From positions 1 to 11,168 of the forward strand of contig JAEYRQ010000079.1 in NCBI GenBank assembly GCA_023435545.1: 11,168 bases of DNA, read 5' to 3'. The notes under the pieces are model-generated. The model was not told the DNA's origin, did not search any database, and saw only the letters and a list, made by a program, of their open reading frames with translations. Shown piece after piece: positions 1 through 6,716 of the stretch. The translations under genes were made by a program, and so were the position numbers. The stretch's first letter is position 1. Every line of letters starts with the position of its first letter. Source of the DNA: Pseudomonadota bacterium. Its GTDB lineage: Bacteria; Pseudomonadota; Alphaproteobacteria; Rhizobiales; Tepidamorphaceae.

Positions 1-30
1 GGGCGGGGTCCATGGCCCCGCCCTTCTCTT
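1..30 (+). terminator. Rho-independent terminator of a gene upstream of the window
   Basis: Positions 1-8 (GGGCGGGG) are perfectly complementary to 16-23 (CCCCGCCC). The stem can be extended by a U9-G15 wobble and a C10-G14 pair, leaving a CAU triloop, and it is followed at once by the T-rich tail TTCTCTT at 24-30. This is the classic layout of an intrinsic terminator reading left to right. The stem begins at the first base of the window, so it may be longer. It should end the transcript of a + strand gene lying to the left and isolate the YggT-like gene that follows. The tail is not a pure T run, so efficiency may be moderate. Confidence 0.72.
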
Positions 31-171
31 GAGGTGCAACTGCTTTCCGCCGCCACGCGGTCCGGCCCTCACGGGCGGCGCGGCATGCCATTCGCCAGAC
101 CGCCGTTTCACCCGACCGGGGCCGCAAACGCGGTTCCCCATCCCACCGGATTTGCTCTACAGTCCCGCGCC
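31..171. other. Intergenic region, no clear signal
   Basis: This is the leader between the terminator and the first supported start codon. The frame of the following gene stays open through it back to about position 34, but the predicted peptide is rich in Pro, Arg and Gly and looks like translated non-coding DNA. I see no convincing -35/-10 pair and no Shine-Dalgarno sequence just before ATG 172. The stretch TTTGCTCTACAGT at 150-162 is the most promoter-like part. If it holds the -10 element, the transcript would have a very short leader. Confidence 0.4.
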
Positions 172-456
172 ATGGAACCGCAATTCTCCTGGGCCGTGCA
201 GATTCCGAACTACGTGCTGGCGGCGCTCATGTACACGCTGCTGGCCAGGTTCATCCTGTCGTTCCTCTTCGCGCCGGACTCGCGAAACTACATCTTCCTG
301 GCCTTCGTCCGCCTGACCGATCCGGTGCTGGCGGCCGTACGGGTGATCACGCCGGCGGCCGTGCCGCACCTGATCCTGCTGATCTTCGCGGCCATCTGGA
401 TGCTGTTCCTGCGGATCGTGCTGGTCCTGGCGGTCGCCGGGGCGACTCAGGCCTGA
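172..456 (+). CDS. YggT-like small integral membrane protein
   Basis: The product is a 94-residue protein with two strongly hydrophobic segments, at about residues 13-33 and 66-90. Between them lies a loop containing RLTDPVLAAVRVITP (about 47-61), which resembles the conserved 'LT-P-L-P-R-P' loop of the YggT family (usually about 90-100 residues per repeat, two to four helices). YggT proteins are inner-membrane proteins of poorly defined role, linked in the literature to osmotic tolerance and, in Gram-positives, to septum-associated genes. I chose ATG 172 because the hydrophobic core begins soon after it, whereas the upstream extension to position 34 is low-complexity and Arg/Pro-rich. No Shine-Dalgarno is visible at this start. 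The stop overlaps the ribosome-binding site of the next gene, so the two are probably co-transcribed. Family assignment is by motif memory and moderately sure. Confidence 0.75.
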   Translation: MEPQFSWAVQIPNYVLAALMYTLLARFILSFLFAPDSRNYIFLAFVRLTDPVLAAVRVITPAAVPHLILLIFAAIWMLFLRIVLVLAVAGATQA

Positions 457-466
457 GGGACGAGAC

Positions 467-793
467 ATGGGCAACCAGGGCTATCTGATCGGCATCCTCG
501 GCTTCGGGCTGATCAGCGGCATGTTCTCGCCGATCCTTTTGAAGCAGATGACTGCCGTCGTGCTCATCCTGGCGCCGGGGCTGCTGATCAGCAGCCCGGC
601 CGTCGTCGTGTTCCTCGCCTACCTGCTCGGTGCGACCTTCACGATCATGCTGGCCGGCATTCCGGCCGCGCTCTACGAGCGGATCACCGGCGCGCGCGAG
701 TCGACGCCGATGTCGCTGTGGATCTGGCTGGCCGGCACCGCCATCCTGGCGCTGCCCGCAGTGATCACATTCTTCGGCATCGGCGGCTTCTGA
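467..793 (+). CDS. Four-helix hypothetical membrane protein
   Basis: The product has 108 residues and is almost entirely hydrophobic, with four apparent membrane segments at about residues 6-22, 28-45, 47-70 and 84-106. A short polar stretch (YERITGARES, about 70-79) precedes the last helix. The start is well supported: GAGGGA at 455-460 sits 6 nt before ATG 467 and overlaps the stop codon of the preceding YggT-like gene, which points to translational coupling. I do not recognise the family, and no catalytic motif or cysteine pair is visible. It is probably a small inner-membrane protein working with, or simply co-expressed with, its neighbour. The frame is intact with typical high-GC codon use, so the gene is very likely real although its function is unknown. 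Confidence 0.8.
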   Translation: MGNQGYLIGILGFGLISGMFSPILLKQMTAVVLILAPGLLISSPAVVVFLAYLLGATFTIMLAGIPAALYERITGARESTPMSLWIWLAGTAILALPAVITFFGIGGF

Positions 794-851
794 TCCCGTC
801 GGTTGCTGCCGGAACGACTCCTGCGCTCGCGGTGTTGTGTAGCCATCGTGC

Positions 852-881
852 TTGTCACGGCCGCCGCCCGTGGACGATACT
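852..881 (+). promoter_or_regulatory. Candidate sigma70-type promoter
   Basis: TTGTCA at 852-857 matches five of six bases of the -35 consensus, and GATACT at 876-881 matches four of six of the -10 consensus, with an 18-nt spacer. Transcription would begin near 888, leaving a leader of about 44 nt before the TTG start at 932. This fits a separate transcript for the third membrane gene and argues against starting that gene further upstream. It rests on consensus matching by eye only. Confidence 0.35.
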
Positions 882-931
882 CGCCCCACGCTGTCGTTGC
901 GCGGCGGTCGATCCGGCCTGCGAGGATCGCC

Positions 932-1315
932 TTGGAACAGTTGCGCCGTCTCGCCTTCCTCTCGATCGGCCGAGCCTGCGGTTTTGCCGGCTTCGCCATT
1001 CTCTGCGTGATGATCGGCCTCAGCTACGACCCGCTGATGGCCGCCAGGGTCGGCGGGATATTCACGACGATGATGACCGTCATCCTGCTGATCAAGGCGC
1101 GGCTCGCGCTGACGCGGGACGTCTGCCGCACGGAGATGTGGCTGATGCTCGAAGACGGCGAGCGCCCCGCCCGCGAGTATGCCCAGTGGGCTGGGGCGAC
1201 CGTGCTGCGCGATTCCTATCTTTGGTTTGCCCAGTATGCCGCCGGCGTCTCGATCGTTCTCTGGTCGCTGGCCCTCGTGCTGTCATTCGCAGGGGCGCTT
1301 TCCCCCGCCCGGTGA
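932..1315 (+). CDS. Hypothetical membrane protein with TTG start
   Basis: From the TTG at 932 the product is 127 residues, with hydrophobic segments at about 17-32, 37-56 and 97-122. A soluble, charged stretch between the last two contains MWLMLEDGERPAREYAQW (about 69-86). I chose TTG 932 because GAGGA at 922-926 lies 5 nt upstream and a plausible promoter lies at 852-881. The frame stays open back to another TTG at 803 and a GTG at 848, but that extension encodes an Arg/Cys-rich peptide unlike the rest and would include the promoter. I do not recognise the family. It is a likely three-segment inner-membrane protein. It ends only 8 bp from the stop of the convergent YjbQ-type gene, with no clear terminator between them. 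Confidence 0.68.
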   Translation: MEQLRRLAFLSIGRACGFAGFAILCVMIGLSYDPLMAARVGGIFTTMMTVILLIKARLALTRDVCRTEMWLMLEDGERPAREYAQWAGATVLRDSYLWFAQYAAGVSIVLWSLALVLSFAGALSPAR

Positions 1316-1323
1316 CCCGGCGC

Positions 1324-1755
1324 CTACGAGGCTCCGCCTATCTCGCCGATGAAGTGCAGGACGACCGCCCGCTCTCGGGGCCTGTCGCGATGCTCGACGA
1401 GATAGATCCCCTGCCATGTCCCCAGCAGCATGCGGCCGCCGCCGACGGGGATCGACAGCGAGGTCGCCGTCAGCATCGAGCGGATGTGCGCGGGCATGTC
1501 GTCCGGGCCTTCCGCGGAATGCCGGTAGCCGGCGCCGCGCGGCGCCAGCCGGTTGAGCGCGGCCGACAAATCCGCCAGCACCGCCGGGTCGGCGTTCTCC
1601 TGGATGGTGAGCGAGGCCGAGGTGTGACGGACGAACAGCGTCAGCAGGCCGTCGCCTGCGCCCACCCGGTCGAGCCGTCGCGACACCTCGCTGGTGATGT
1701 CCGTGAATCCGGGACCGTTGGTGTCGATCCTCAGCGTCTCGGAGTGCTGCCGCAT
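1324..1755 (-). CDS. YjbQ/UPF0047 family protein
   Basis: This is a soluble protein of 143 residues (145 from the alternative ATG two codons upstream, first base 1761). It shows the full family signature. Counting from the upstream ATG there is HTSASLTIQENADP at 46-59, HSAEGPDDMPAHIR at 81-94 and LGTWQGIYLVEH at 113-124, followed by an Arg-rich stretch and a beta-strand ending VVLHF. The His and acidic residues of the first two blocks are the conserved putative metal/active-site positions. Length (about 140) is normal. E. coli YjbQ can weakly replace thiamine phosphate synthase, hence the automatic name 'secondary thiamine-phosphate synthase'. That is probably not its main physiological role, which is unknown. 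The start is favoured by AAGGGAG (complement of 1764-1770), 8 nt from this ATG but only 2 nt from the upstream one. It is divergent from the hydrolase gene. Confidence 0.9.
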   Translation of the reverse strand: MRQHSETLRIDTNGPGFTDITSEVSRRLDRVGAGDGLLTLFVRHTSASLTIQENADPAVLADLSAALNRLAPRGAGYRHSAEGPDDMPAHIRSMLTATSLSIPVGGGRMLLGTWQGIYLVEHRDRPRERAVVLHFIGEIGGAS

Positions 1756-1763
1756 CGTCATGG

Positions 1764-1770
1764 CTCCCTT
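1764..1770 (-). promoter_or_regulatory. Shine-Dalgarno deciding the YjbQ-type start
   Basis: On the - strand this reads AAGGGAG. Two in-frame ATGs follow, with first bases 1761 and 1755. The spacing is 2 nt to the first and 8 nt to the second, so the second is the better start. Confidence 0.55.
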
Positions 1771-1819
1771 GCCGGCCGCGGTCTGGACGCGGCAGCCAAT
1801 GTCCTGTCAGATGCCGAGC

Positions 1820-1825
1820 TATACT
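1820..1825 (+). promoter_or_regulatory. Possible -10 element for the hydrolase operon
   Basis: TATACT at 1820-1825 matches five of six bases of the -10 consensus and lies in the 93-bp divergent gap between the YjbQ-type and hydrolase genes. Transcription would begin near 1832, about 17 nt before ATG 1849. No good -35 hexamer sits at 16-18 nt spacing, so this is a weak call. Confidence 0.25.
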
Positions 1826-1848
1826 CTTCCCGACGTCCGGATCCACCC

Positions 1849-2802
1849 ATGCCGCCGATCGACTTCCCGCCGCCCGACATCTTCGCCGATTCCGCCATCT
1901 CCGAGGAGACGCGCGCGATCAACGATGCCATCGCGAAAAAGCTGGCCGAGGCACCGGATCCCTGGTCGTTCACGCCGGCGGAAATGCGCGAACGGCGGCG
2001 CAAGGGCCTGTGGGTGTTTCCGGTCGCCCCGCTGTCGCCACGCGCGCAGACGATCGAGATCGACGGGCCGCATGGCGCGATCCCGCTCAGGATCATCGCG
2101 CCCGCCGAACCTCGCGGGGTCTATCTGCATATCCACGGCGGCGGATGGGTCTATGGCGGAGCCGACGAGCAGGATCCCCGGCTGGAGCGGATCGCCGACC
2201 GGTGCGGGCTGGCGGTGGTCAGCGTCGACTACCGCCTGGCGCCCGAGCACTCCTATCCGCAGGGTCCGGACGACTGCGAGGCGGCGGCGCTGTGGCTGAC
2301 GCGCGAAGCCAAGGCACGATTCGGCACCGACAGGCTGATGATCGGCGGCGAATCGGCCGGTGCGCATCTTTCCGTGGTCACCCTCCTGCGGCTGCGCGAC
2401 CGGCACAGGCTGAGGCCGTTCGTCGCCGCCAACCTGATCGCCGGCTGCTACGACCTGCGGCTGACGCCGAGCGCGGCGAACTGGGGGCCGGAGCGGCTGG
2501 TGCTCGGCACGGTCGACCTCAGGACCTATGTCGGCCATTTCGCCGGTGGCCATGCCCTCACCGACCCCGACGTCTCGCCGGTCTTCGCCGATCTCTCGGG
2601 CCTCCCCAGGGCATTGTTCACGGTGGGCACCCGCGATCCGCTGCTCGACGATACCCTGTTCATGGCATCGCGCTGGGCGGCGGCGAGCAACGAGGCCGAG
2701 CTCGGCGTCTATCCCGGCGGTGCCCATGTGTTCATCGCCTTCCCCGGCCAGCTGGCGGAGGACTGCCTCGCCCGGATCGATACCTTCCTGAAGGACGCCT
2801 GA
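1849..2802 (+). CDS. Alpha/beta hydrolase, HSL family (esterase/lipase)
   Basis: The product has 317 residues, the usual length for bacterial hormone-sensitive-lipase (family IV) esterases. HGGGW at 96-100 forms the oxyanion hole. The nucleophile Ser169 lies in GGESAG (166-171). Asp263 in RDPLLDD and His293 in GGAHVF complete a convincing catalytic triad. VDYRLAPEHSYP, just before the nucleophile elbow, is another family hallmark. About 60 residues at the N-terminus form the expected cap, and no signal peptide is seen, so it should be cytoplasmic and act on short- to medium-chain carboxyl esters; the real substrate is unknown. ATG 1849 is the first plausible start, although its Shine-Dalgarno is weak. 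The gene ends 4 nt before the thioesterase-like gene, so the two form an operon, hinting at a shared ester/thioester substrate. Confidence 0.93.
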   Translation: MPPIDFPPPDIFADSAISEETRAINDAIAKKLAEAPDPWSFTPAEMRERRRKGLWVFPVAPLSPRAQTIEIDGPHGAIPLRIIAPAEPRGVYLHIHGGGWVYGGADEQDPRLERIADRCGLAVVSVDYRLAPEHSYPQGPDDCEAAALWLTREAKARFGTDRLMIGGESAGAHLSVVTLLRLRDRHRLRPFVAANLIAGCYDLRLTPSAANWGPERLVLGTVDLRTYVGHFAGGHALTDPDVSPVFADLSGLPRALFTVGTRDPLLDDTLFMASRWAAASNEAELGVYPGGAHVFIAFPGQLAEDCLARIDTFLKDA

Positions 2803-2806
2803 GCCG

Positions 2807-3664
2807 ATGGCCCCGGTCGAGAGCCTGCGCGGCTACGTCAACACCTGGGACTGCGACGAGAACGACCACCTCAACGTCCAGTTCTATTTCCGGTTCTTCG
2901 AGGACGCCTCGGCGCATTTCCAGGCGCTGTGCGGCGTCCGCGCATCCGGCCGCCACCGGCCGCCGGTACGGCATGTACGCTATCATCGCGAGTTGCGCTC
3001 CAACGATGCGATCCGCATCGAATCGCTGCTGGCCGCCGATGCCGGCGCCGGTCGGCCGGGTGTCGTTCATATGATGTATGCCACCGGATCCGGGACGCTG
3101 GCGGCAACCTGCCTCGAGGACTGCGGCACGTTCGGGGATGACCTTGTCGCCGCGCTCGCCCGGCACGAGTCAGCAATGCCCGAGAGCGCAGTCCCGCGCA
3201 GCCTGGAGCCAGGTCCGGCGGCGATTGCGGGCGGCGATTCGGGACGCGGGCGGGTGACGCTGCGCAGCCGCGTGCGCGCGGGCGACTGCGGTCCCGATGG
3301 CGTGATCGAGGACTGGCCATTCGTCGGCCGCAACTCGGACGCCGCGGCCCATTTCTGGGACCTCGTCGGGATCGACCGGCCCTGGCTCGACCGGCATGGC
3401 CGCGGCCGGGTCGCGGTCGAGATGAAACTGACCCGCCTCGGCGATCTGAGGCACGGCGACCTGATGCATGTCGCGAGCCGACCTATGGCGGTGGCGCGCT
3501 CGACGGTGAGCTTCGAGAATCGCTTCGTCGCGAGCGATACCGGCGAGGTGGCGGCCACGATCCAGCTGACCGCGCTGACCATGAACCTCACGACGCGCCG
3601 GGCCGAACCTTTCCCGGACGAGACCCGCGCGGCGATCGAGGCGCGCATCGCCGAAGGGCTGTGA
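2807..3664 (+). CDS. Double-hotdog acyl-CoA thioesterase-like protein
   Basis: The product has 285 residues and reads as two hotdog domains. The first contains WDCDENDHLNVQFYFRFFED (14-33), the 4HBT-type signature, in which Asp17 and His21-Leu-Asn23 line up with the catalytic 'D-x3-H-[VL]-N' of single-domain thioesterases. The second, from about 150, contains FVGRNSDAAAHFWDLVG (172-188), at the equivalent helix. The protein is about twice the length of a single 4HBT domain (130-140). It would hydrolyse an acyl-CoA or other thioester in the cytoplasm; carnitine- or betainyl-CoA-type thioesterases share this general layout, but the substrate cannot be read here. ATG 2807 follows the hydrolase stop by 4 nt, with GAAGGA at 2790-2795 as possible Shine-Dalgarno. 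It converges on the deacetylase gene, with stops 18 nt apart. Confidence 0.8.
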   Translation: MAPVESLRGYVNTWDCDENDHLNVQFYFRFFEDASAHFQALCGVRASGRHRPPVRHVRYHRELRSNDAIRIESLLAADAGAGRPGVVHMMYATGSGTLAATCLEDCGTFGDDLVAALARHESAMPESAVPRSLEPGPAAIAGGDSGRGRVTLRSRVRAGDCGPDGVIEDWPFVGRNSDAAAHFWDLVGIDRPWLDRHGRGRVAVEMKLTRLGDLRHGDLMHVASRPMAVARSTVSFENRFVASDTGEVAATIQLTALTMNLTTRRAEPFPDETRAAIEARIAEGL

Positions 3665-3685
3665 GGCGCCCGCAGCAGGGCCTCA
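3662..3685. terminator. Candidate shared hairpin between convergent genes
   Basis: TGAGG at 3662-3666 pairs with CCTCA at 3681-3685, and CCC (3669-3671) with GGG (3678-3680). This leaves a 2-nt bulge (3667-3668) and the loop GCAGCA. The stop codons of the two convergent genes form the base of the stem. There is no T run on either side, so it may be a weak bidirectional or Rho-assisted end, or a 3'-end stabiliser. Confidence 0.35.
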
Positions 3686-4438
3686 GGTTCCGAACAGTGT
3701 CCCGACCGGCGGCCAGCGCACCGCCGGATGGCCGGCCGCGACAGACAGGAACACCTCAAGGAAATCCCGGCAGCCCTCGTCGTGGACCAGATGATGGGTG
3801 AGCAGGCCGATCGGCGCGGGGTTGCCGGCGAGCCGGCGGTCGATCTCGTCCTGAAGCACCTTCAGCATCTTCGCCTGGCCGGCGAATGCCCGCCCATGCT
3901 TCCAGTCGACGATGTCGACATGGGTGTTCACGCAGCCCGGATCGCTCGCATGCATCCGGGCGAAGGTGGTGAGTCCGGACAGGCCCGCCTCGGCGCGGCG
4001 CGTCGCCACCTCGTCGCAGACGCGATTCCAGGGTGGAGTGAGGATGGGCAGGAACCGTTCGCCGAACAGCCGGTCGAGCTTGCGGCGGCCGGCGTCGAGT
4101 TCCTCCAGCACCGTTTCAGCCGGGCGGTGTGCTCCGAGTTCGGCAGCCTTTTCGCCAGCGGGTGCGTGATTGCGGTGGGCAAAGCCGTGCTGCAGGACGA
4201 CGACATGCGGCGGTTCGGCGGCAATCCGATCGGCCAGCGCGGCTTGTGCCGGTTCCGGAATCACCGCCAGCGCCAGTGGCACGCGGTGGCGGGCGGCGGC
4301 GGCAAGGAGGTCGTCCAGCGCCGGGGACGGTGCCACCGCATCGTCGTCGCGCCACCAGAACTCGATGCTCCGCCCGCGCTCGGCGGCTCGGTCGAGAAGG
4401 CCGCGCAAGCCGGCCGCGAAGCCGTCCGCCCCGGTCAT
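3683..4438 (-). CDS. Divergent polysaccharide deacetylase-fold protein
   Basis: The product has 251 residues and motifs in the order expected of a NodB-like (CE4) deacetylase barrel, but in altered form. WWRDDDA (28-34) stands where TFDDG usually is, QHGFAHRNH (83-91) holds the metal-type histidines (His84, His88), TPPWNR (134-139) matches the RxPxx-type motif, and LLTHHLVHDE (212-221) supplies the late His loop. Such enzymes remove N-acetyl groups from GlcNAc-type sugars. No signal peptide is visible, so it would act in the cytoplasm on a nucleotide- or lipid-linked sugar, unlike most secreted CE4 enzymes. Its ATG overlaps the stop of the upstream MurG-like gene (ATGA, 4435-4438), with no Shine-Dalgarno, implying translational coupling. 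It is the last gene of the glycosyltransferase operon. Fold assignment is fairly sure, catalytic activity less so. Confidence 0.8.
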   Translation of the reverse strand: MTGADGFAAGLRGLLDRAAERGRSIEFWWRDDDAVAPSPALDDLLAAAARHRVPLALAVIPEPAQAALADRIAAEPPHVVVLQHGFAHRNHAPAGEKAAELGAHRPAETVLEELDAGRRKLDRLFGERFLPILTPPWNRVCDEVATRRAEAGLSGLTTFARMHASDPGCVNTHVDIVDWKHGRAFAGQAKMLKVLQDEIDRRLAGNPAPIGLLTHHLVHDEGCRDFLEVFLSVAAGHPAVRWPPVGTLFGT

Positions 4439-5595
4439 TGCGCGCGCGAGCGAATGTGCTGGAGCGTCTCGACGAGCAGCGCCGCCGAGGTCGCCGCGCC
4501 GTCGCGGTCGAGCGGCATCGTCGATCGCGGCAGCGCCAGTGCAGCGTCGACCGCCTCCGAAAGCGCCTGCGGTGTCAGCTCCGCTTCCGGCAGGACAGCG
4601 CACAGGCCACGCGCGGCCAGTGCCTCGGCGCGCTGGGTCTGCTCGGTCTCGTCGCCGCGCGCGAACGGGACGAACAGCGCCCGGCAGCCGGCAGCGAGCA
4701 CGTCGACGGCGGTGTTGTAGCCGCACTGGCTGACCGACAGGCGGGCGCGCTTCAGGAGGCCGGGGAAATCGCGCCGCGCGCGCTCCACGACGATACCCTC
4801 TCCGGCACGGGCCTTCAGCCCCAGCAGCACCAGGTCGTCGAGGTCGGCGCCGACCAGCAGACGCCAGGGCGCGGTATCGCAGGACATGCACATGTGGCGG
4901 GCGATGATCGCTGTCTCCAGCAGCCGCGCCCCGACGGCACCGCCACCGCAGGAGACGATCACCTCGTCCTCGCCGTCGCCTTGCGGAGGTTCGGGAGAAT
5001 CGGCGCCGGTATGGATGTATCCGGTGTAGCGGATCAGGTCCGATATGCCGGCAGCCGGCGGAAAGCTGTCCTCGAGCCGGACGAAGGAGGGGTCGCCATG
5101 CACAAGCACCAGATCGCAGTGCTCCCTGGCGCGGTCGGCCATGCGCGCCTCCCTGGCCGGATCGCTCTTGCGCACGAGGATGTCGCGGATCGAGGCCGCC
5201 ACCAGCGGGCGCGGGAACAAGAGATGCGTCGCCTGCATCAACGGCTCCAGCTCGAAGCCGAAGGCGCCGCGCCCGAACGGCCAGGTCTCGGTCACCAGGA
5301 TGTCCGGCGCGATCGCGTCGAACAGGCCGAGCAGCCGGTCGCGGCGGCGTGCTTTCCAGGCCTCGTCGATCGGACGGCCGCCTTCGTCGACGACGCTGGA
5401 GAAGATCTCGTCGGCGGCGCGGGCAGCCGGCAACTCGACAAGCTCGGCGCCGCCGAGATCCGCCGTCGGCGGCATGCGGTTGCCCGACGCGATGGTGGTC
5501 TCGATGCCGCGGGCAGCGAGCGCCCGGCCGAGCGCGGCGGCGCGAACCGCATGGCCGGTGCCGAGCAGGTGCTGGACGTGGATCAGCGCCTTCAT
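4435..5595 (-). CDS. MurG-like GT-B glycosyltransferase B
   Basis: The product has 386 residues. The N-terminal domain opens with MKALIHVQHLLGTGHAVRAA (1-20), the glycine-rich GTGH loop plus Arg of MurG-like (GT28-type) enzymes. The C-terminal domain has the strand and loop CGGGAVG (216-222), then SQCGYNTAVDVLAAG (289-303) and a DETEQTQRAEAL helix (315-326), matching the nucleotide-sugar-binding half where MurG has GG-x-T and E-Q. It would transfer a sugar from a nucleotide donor at the cytoplasmic membrane face. It is not MurG itself: sequence and context differ and no peptidoglycan genes are near. The start is firm, with GGAGG (complement of 5603-5607) 7 nt upstream. Both ends overlap neighbours by ATGA, within a tightly coupled operon. 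Donor and acceptor are unknown. Confidence 0.85.
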   Translation of the reverse strand: MKALIHVQHLLGTGHAVRAAALGRALAARGIETTIASGNRMPPTADLGGAELVELPAARAADEIFSSVVDEGGRPIDEAWKARRRDRLLGLFDAIAPDILVTETWPFGRGAFGFELEPLMQATHLLFPRPLVAASIRDILVRKSDPAREARMADRAREHCDLVLVHGDPSFVRLEDSFPPAAGISDLIRYTGYIHTGADSPEPPQGDGEDEVIVSCGGGAVGARLLETAIIARHMCMSCDTAPWRLLVGADLDDLVLLGLKARAGEGIVVERARRDFPGLLKRARLSVSQCGYNTAVDVLAAGCRALFVPFARGDETEQTQRAEALAARGLCAVLPEAELTPQALSEAVDAALALPRSTMPLDRDGAATSAALLVETLQHIRSRAQ

Positions 5596-6707
5596 CGCAC
5601 CGCCTCCGGGTGGCGGGCGCGGTGGACGGACCGCGCCGCATCGATCAGCGCCGCGATGCCGCGCCTGCCCGCGGCAAGGTCGTGGCGTGCCCTGACATGC
5701 GCCGCTGCCGCGGCACCATGACGACGGCGAAGCGCCGGATCGTCCAGGTAGCGGGCGAGGGCGAGGGCGAAGGCACTCGCATCGCCTTCGGGCGCCAAGA
5801 GCCCGGTCGCGCCGTCCTCGACGATATCGGGCACCCCTCCCGAGGCTCCGGCAACGACCGGCAGCCCTGCGGCCTGCGCCTCCAGCAGGGCTACGCCGAA
5901 GGCTTCGTTGATCGCCGGCCAGACCATGAGATCGCCCTCGCCATAGATCGAGGCGATCGCCTCGGGCGCGACGATGCCGCGCCAGTCCACCCTGTCGGCC
6001 GGAAACAGGCCGAGGATCGCCTCGCGGCGCGGGCCGTCGCCGGCGATCACCAGCCGCCACGGGCGGTCGGCGAGGCGCGGGAGCGCTTCGGCCAGCAGGC
6101 GGTAGGACCGCTCCTTGTCACCCGCCCGCATCATGGCGACGACGACGAGCACGGGGACGAGCCGCTCGTGATCGCGCGCCGCAGCCTCGAAGCGGGACGC
6201 GTCGATGAAGGGGGCGAGGTGATGCAGCCGATCCGGCGGCAGGAAGGCCGACAGGCCTCTGGCGTCCTCCGCATGCATCGCGGCAACAACATCTGCGGCG
6301 AGGAGCGCCCGGTCAGCGGCCGCGAAGCCGGTCGCCCAAGGGCCGTTCTCCTGCTTCGCCGCGCGGCAGCCCTCGATCACCAGATAGGGAATCGACAGTG
6401 CCCGGGCGATCGCAGGCCCGACGAGGTCCGGCGCCTTGTGGTAAAGATGATAGGTCAGCCAGAGATCCGGCGGAGGTTCGCTACGCCAGCGCTCCAGCAG
6501 GCGGTCGGTTTCGATTTGCGCGGCATGGCGAACCGCCTCGAAGGCCTCCGGATCGGGATTGCGCTGCCAGGTCCTGAGCCGCGAGGCGATCTCGACCTCG
6601 TGCCCCTCCTCGGCGAGCGCCTTCAGGATCAGGCGCGCGGTCTCGCGGTCACCGGAGATCACCGGATCGTCCGGCGGCTTCATCGGCGCGTGGAAGGCGA
6701 TGCGCAT
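5592..6707 (-). CDS. GT4-family glycosyltransferase B
   Basis: The product has 371 residues, normal for GT4. The N-terminal Rossmann half begins MRIAFHAPMKPPDDPVISGD (1-20), including the donor/acceptor loop, followed by 'RETARLILKALAEEGHEVEI', typical of retaining GT-B enzymes. The C-terminal half has VIAGDGPRREAIL (220-232) and NEAFGVALLEAQAAGLPVVA (267-286), giving the E-x7-E pair Glu268/Glu276; Arg194 and Lys198 are candidate phosphate-binding residues. It would use a nucleotide sugar in the cytoplasm to extend a glycan. The start is supported by GAGGTGG (complement of 6712-6718), overlapping the stop of the preceding GT4 gene 9 nt away. The phrase GDRETARL near the N-terminus is common in alphaproteobacterial operons of this kind. 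Sugar specificity cannot be inferred. Confidence 0.9.
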   Translation of the reverse strand: MRIAFHAPMKPPDDPVISGDRETARLILKALAEEGHEVEIASRLRTWQRNPDPEAFEAVRHAAQIETDRLLERWRSEPPPDLWLTYHLYHKAPDLVGPAIARALSIPYLVIEGCRAAKQENGPWATGFAAADRALLAADVVAAMHAEDARGLSAFLPPDRLHHLAPFIDASRFEAAARDHERLVPVLVVVAMMRAGDKERSYRLLAEALPRLADRPWRLVIAGDGPRREAILGLFPADRVDWRGIVAPEAIASIYGEGDLMVWPAINEAFGVALLEAQAAGLPVVAGASGGVPDIVEDGATGLLAPEGDASAFALALARYLDDPALRRRHGAAAAAHVRARHDLAAGRRGIAALIDAARSVHRARHPEAVR

Positions 6708-6716
6708 CCCGCCACC

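Noticed and set aside
1290-1330. Possible hairpin between the convergent membrane gene and YjbQ-type gene
   Set aside because: Only short self-complementary CCGG pieces and a distant GGCGC/GCGCC pair are present. There is no continuous stem or T run.
718-1848. Open frame running in phase into the alpha/beta hydrolase from far upstream
   Set aside because: It overlaps two well-supported genes in other frames, and the peptide is Arg/Pro/Ala-rich with no family motif. The hydrolase family has a normal length from ATG 1849.
4129-5721. 530-codon + strand open frame opposite the MurG-like gene B
   Set aside because: It has an Arg/Ala/Gln-rich composition and no motif, whereas the - strand frame has GTGH and GYNT loops, a GGAGG ribosome-binding site and ATGA overlaps.
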